A stretch of DNA of 30,567 nt from IMG/VR virus record IMGVR_UViG_3300046534_000295, positions 1 to 30,567 of that record. One strand, written 5' to 3'. Each line of letters starts with the position of its first letter. The stretch's first letter is position 1. This DNA comes from a virus. Below are positions 29,000-30,567 of the stretch, piece by piece. The notes under the pieces were generated by a model. That model ran no database searches. It saw nothing but the letters and a program-made list of their open reading frames with translations, and was not told where the DNA came from. Made by a program: the position numbers and the translations under genes.

Positions 29000-29226
29000 A
29001 TTAAAGGCTCCCTTGATGCTGTGGATAACCGTGCTTTTACCCAAGAAGGCGGGCCATACATAAAATCTTCTTTCCGTATCGGGCCGCGATCAAAGCTACC
29101 GACAAAATCACACTGGTAGTGCGCTCCACGCTTCCCCAGCACCGACACCCACATTGATCCGCTAGACCGAATACCAACAGTTGCTGTTGCATCGCCAATA
29201 GCGAATTCCCGTATTTGCTGCGTCAT
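28996..29226 (-). CDS. Small unknown protein
   Basis: A 76-residue protein (MTQQIREFAIGDATATVGI, SGSMWVSVLGKRGAHYQCD, FVGSFDRGPIRKEDFMYGP) that seems to form a small beta fold. It is linked by ATGA overlaps to the 58-residue gene before it and to the ERF gene after it. Not recognised. Confidence 0.6.
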   Translation of the reverse strand: MTQQIREFAIGDATATVGIRSSGSMWVSVLGKRGAHYQCDFVGSFDRGPIRKEDFMYGPPSWVKARLSTASREPLI

Positions 29227-29399
29227 GCCGCTACCCCTTCGCGCAGATCAAAGTCAACGCCAACGGCTGTAAATGCGTCACGTAGCAGCGTTACAGCGTG
29301 CTGGGGAATGTTGGGCGTGTCGGGGTTGTCTATGTCTGCGGCGTATGCGTCTAGGACTGCGCCGAGGTATTCAATCGGGTTTGGGTGTGGGTTTGTCAT
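29223..29399 (-). CDS. 58-residue acidic protein of unknown function
   Basis: Starts at the ATG at 29399-29397 with AAGGA eight bases upstream and ends in an ATGA overlap at 29226-29223. The protein is acidic and Asp/Pro-rich (MTNPHPNPIEYLGAVLDAY, DIDNPDTPNIPQHAVTLLR, DAFTAVGVDFDLREGVAA). An ATG five bases further upstream reads only ATG ACA TGA. It fills a gap that would otherwise look empty between ssb and the next gene; no family is recognised. Confidence 0.65.
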   Translation of the reverse strand: MTNPHPNPIEYLGAVLDAYAADIDNPDTPNIPQHAVTLLRDAFTAVGVDFDLREGVAA

Positions 29400-29424
29400 G
29401 TCATGGTTCCTTTGATACGTTAAA

Positions 29425-29458
29425 GGCGGGCGGGGTGATTGTTACACCGTCGCCCGCC
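29425..29458 (-). terminator. Strong hairpin after ssb, possible weak terminator
   Basis: In the 106-base gap 29400-29505, GGCGGGC (29425-29431) pairs with GCCCGCC (29452-29458), with an inner GGTG/CACC. On the minus strand it is followed by TTTAACG only, so termination would be weak. It could limit expression of the recombination genes relative to ssb or stabilise the ssb message. A TGCTTA-GA-TAAGCA palindrome (29503-29516) covers the ssb stop. Confidence 0.4.
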
Positions 29459-29505
29459 CTGTTGTTGTATATCATTATTCGGATTTGTCCAAGCGGTTTA
29501 TTTGC

Positions 29506-29988
29506 TTAGATAAGCATTACAGGGGCAAACGGTATTTCATCGTCTGGCAACCCGCCGCCGCCATACCCGCCGCTATCATTGTGTGACGCTGTTCCGTATC
29601 CGCCGCCCTGGTCGCCTGACTGCCCGCCGCCGTCCGCCTTGCCGCCCAGCATCGTCATCACGCCGTCATAGCCCTGCAATACAATCTCCGTGCTGTATTT
29701 GTCCGCGCCGGATTGATCCTGCCACTTGCGGGTTTGCAGCTTGCCTTCGATGTAAACGGTTGACCCCTTTTTGAGGTACTGTTCAGCAACCCGCACAATC
29801 CCCTCTTGAAAGATCGCAACGCTGTGCCATTCAGTTTTCTCGCGCTTTTCGCCCGTGGCTTTGTCTTTCCACGTTTCGCTTGTGGCAATGCGCAGGTTGC
29901 AGACTTTTCGCCCGTCTTGAAATGCGCGAATTTCTGGGTCGCGCCCCAAGTTGCCAATGATTTGGACTTTGTTCAGAGATCCGGCCAT
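29506..29988 (-). CDS. ssb: Single-stranded DNA-binding protein
   Basis: A 160-residue OB-fold protein that covers single-stranded DNA in replication and recombination. Residues 1-110 give the bacterial-type SSB core: [19 protein letters not shown], then [47 protein letters not shown] and RKWQDQSG. A Gly-rich linker (110-146) leads to the protein-binding tip DDEIPF, but the protein goes on for APVMLI instead of ending at Phe. In known SSBs this Phe is the C-terminal residue that partners grip. The gene starts by a TAATG overlap with GAAAGAAG before it. Confidence 0.93.
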   Translation of the reverse strand: MAGSLNKVQIIGNLGRDPEIRAFQDGRKVCNLRIATSETWKDKATGEKREKTEWHSVAIFQEGIVRVAEQYLKKGSTVYIEGKLQTRKWQDQSGADKYSTEIVLQGYDGVMTMLGGKADGGGQSGDQGGGYGTASHNDSGGYGGGGLPDDEIPFAPVMLI

Positions 29989-30269
29989 TATACTTCTTTC
30001 GTTTTAATTGTTGTCGTTGTTGTCCCCGCGTGGTGGTTGAGGCTAAAGGAAACTGGGCTTTTTATTTCCTCGCCGCTCCATGAAGCGTGACCAGCATCAA
30101 TTAGCGCTTGAATCACAACTCTAATAGGTTCGTAACCGTCGAAGTCTTCCTGAGTAAGAAGGTTTGCGCCACATATCGGGCAGGGCTTATCTATAAGGTG
30201 TGGGCCGTACTCCTCTACGTGTTCGCGATGCAAGCAACCATCCGCATCACATTTAAGATTATTAGCCAT
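29988..30269 (-). CDS. Zinc-ribbon protein of unknown function
   Basis: A 93-residue protein from the ATG at 30269-30267, two bases after the stop of the GapR-like gene; an open extension to 30311 overlaps that gene. Cys residues in [19 protein letters not shown] and [11 protein letters not shown] form a likely zinc site (C-x4-C and C-x2-C, with His nearby). The C-terminal half ([19 protein letters not shown]) is helical and the end is Thr-rich ([12 protein letters not shown]). A nucleic-acid or protein adaptor is plausible. It overlaps the ssb start (TAATG). Confidence 0.65.
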   Translation of the reverse strand: MANNLKCDADGCLHREHVEEYGPHLIDKPCPICGANLLTQEDFDGYEPIRVVIQALIDAGHASWSGEEIKSPVSFSLNHHAGTTTTTIKTKEV

Positions 30270-30271
30270 GC

Positions 30272-30520
30272 TTACATCCCCAACGCTTCTTTGTAGGTAT
30301 CCAAGATACATTCCTCGTTTGCAATGTCGTCGCTGTCGCGCTTGCGCAGTGCGATAATCTTGCGCATCAGGGCGGTGTCATAGCCACGGCCCTTGGCTTC
30401 GGCCATCACTTCTTTGGTTGCGTCTGCGATGTCGGCCTTTTCAGCATCCAGCCGTTCCACCCGTTCAATGAATTGGCGCAGTTCGTCGGCTGTCACGCGG
30501 TATGTTGTGTTGTCTGTCAT
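30272..30520 (-). CDS. GapR-like DNA-binding protein (DUF2312)
   Basis: An 82-residue protein matching almost the whole GapR/DUF2312 family: ADELRQFIERVERLDAEKA, DIADATKEVMAEAKGRGYD, ALMRKIIALRKRDSDDIAN and the ending ILDTYKEALGM. In Caulobacter GapR is a nucleoid protein that clamps overtwisted DNA ahead of replication and assists topoisomerases. A phage copy at the head of the replication genes may do the same for phage DNA or compete with the host protein. It begins in a TAATG overlap with the gene cut by the right edge. Confidence 0.9.
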   Translation of the reverse strand: MTDNTTYRVTADELRQFIERVERLDAEKADIADATKEVMAEAKGRGYDTALMRKIIALRKRDSDDIANEECILDTYKEALGM

Positions 30521-30567
30521 TATGCAGCCCCCCCAACGCTTCGGTATGGAAGCCAGCCTTTTTTACC
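30520..30567 (-). CDS. 3' end of a gene cut by the right edge
   Basis: The last 15 codons (GKKGWLPYRSVGGAA) and the TAA at 30522-30520 of a gene continuing beyond the window. The TAATG overlap with the GapR-like gene supports it as a real reading frame of the same operon. Too short for identification. Confidence 0.5.
   Translation of the reverse strand, partial: GKKGWLPYRSVGGAA

Noticed and set aside
1-30567. Integrated prophage signs (integrase, repressor, att sites)
   Set aside because: No integrase, CI-like repressor, excisionase or tRNA-flanking repeat was found; lifestyle cannot be decided from this window.

Overview
The window is part of a double-stranded DNA phage genome, or a prophage of one. 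It is a siphovirus-type phage with a tape measure gene, a G/GT tail chaperone pair, a tail tube gene and no sheath gene. It most likely infects an alphaproteobacterium. That host inference rests on a GapR/DUF2312 gene at the right end, a family found almost only in Alphaproteobacteria and their phages, and on DUF4055-portal, Gp80-adaptor and tail-fibre families that are common in marine Rhodobacterales phages. Every convincing gene lies on the minus strand, so the biological order runs from high to low coordinates. No integrase, repressor, tRNA, CRISPR array or insertion sequence was seen.

In transcription order, 30567-24015 is an early/middle operon for DNA metabolism: GapR-like protein, zinc-ribbon protein, SSB, ERF annealing protein, an ABC-ATPase/GNAT fusion, a NinB-like protein, a YbcO/DUF1364 nuclease-like protein, a winged-helix-like protein, a DUF551-like protein and many very small unknown proteins. 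Most neighbours overlap by ATGA or TAATG, and at least two 14-codon ORFs sit in this coupled chain. 24014-23653 is a gene-free stretch with dense, mutually exclusive inverted repeats and a 26-nt imperfect direct repeat, next to a candidate late promoter. It is the best candidate here for an undescribed element (cos/pac site, structured RNA or origin). 23652-22420 holds an unknown protein and the small terminase subunit.

22454-12606 encodes TerL, a tail-fibre block placed between terL and the portal gene (including a protein with 15 tandem 20/22-residue repeats and the fibre-tail adaptor), then portal and MuF-like minor head protein. 12605-12321 is an intergenic region with possible RNA structure followed by two tandem intrinsic terminators, directly before scaffold and P22-like coat protein. 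12320-6935 holds scaffold, coat, connector and neck proteins, tail terminator, tail tube, and the G/GT tail chaperones with a canonical GGGAAAC -1 slippery heptamer. 6889-1 holds the tape measure (1114 aa), a short set of tail-end proteins, and a lysis cassette of holin, GH24 endolysin with an amphipathic tail, and tiny membrane proteins running off the left edge.

The genes fit one programme: early recombination/replication proteins, then late packaging, head, tail and lysis. The terminators inside the head operon suggest either antitermination or partial termination that sets relative expression. Family names were assigned by reading the sequence; no database search was run.
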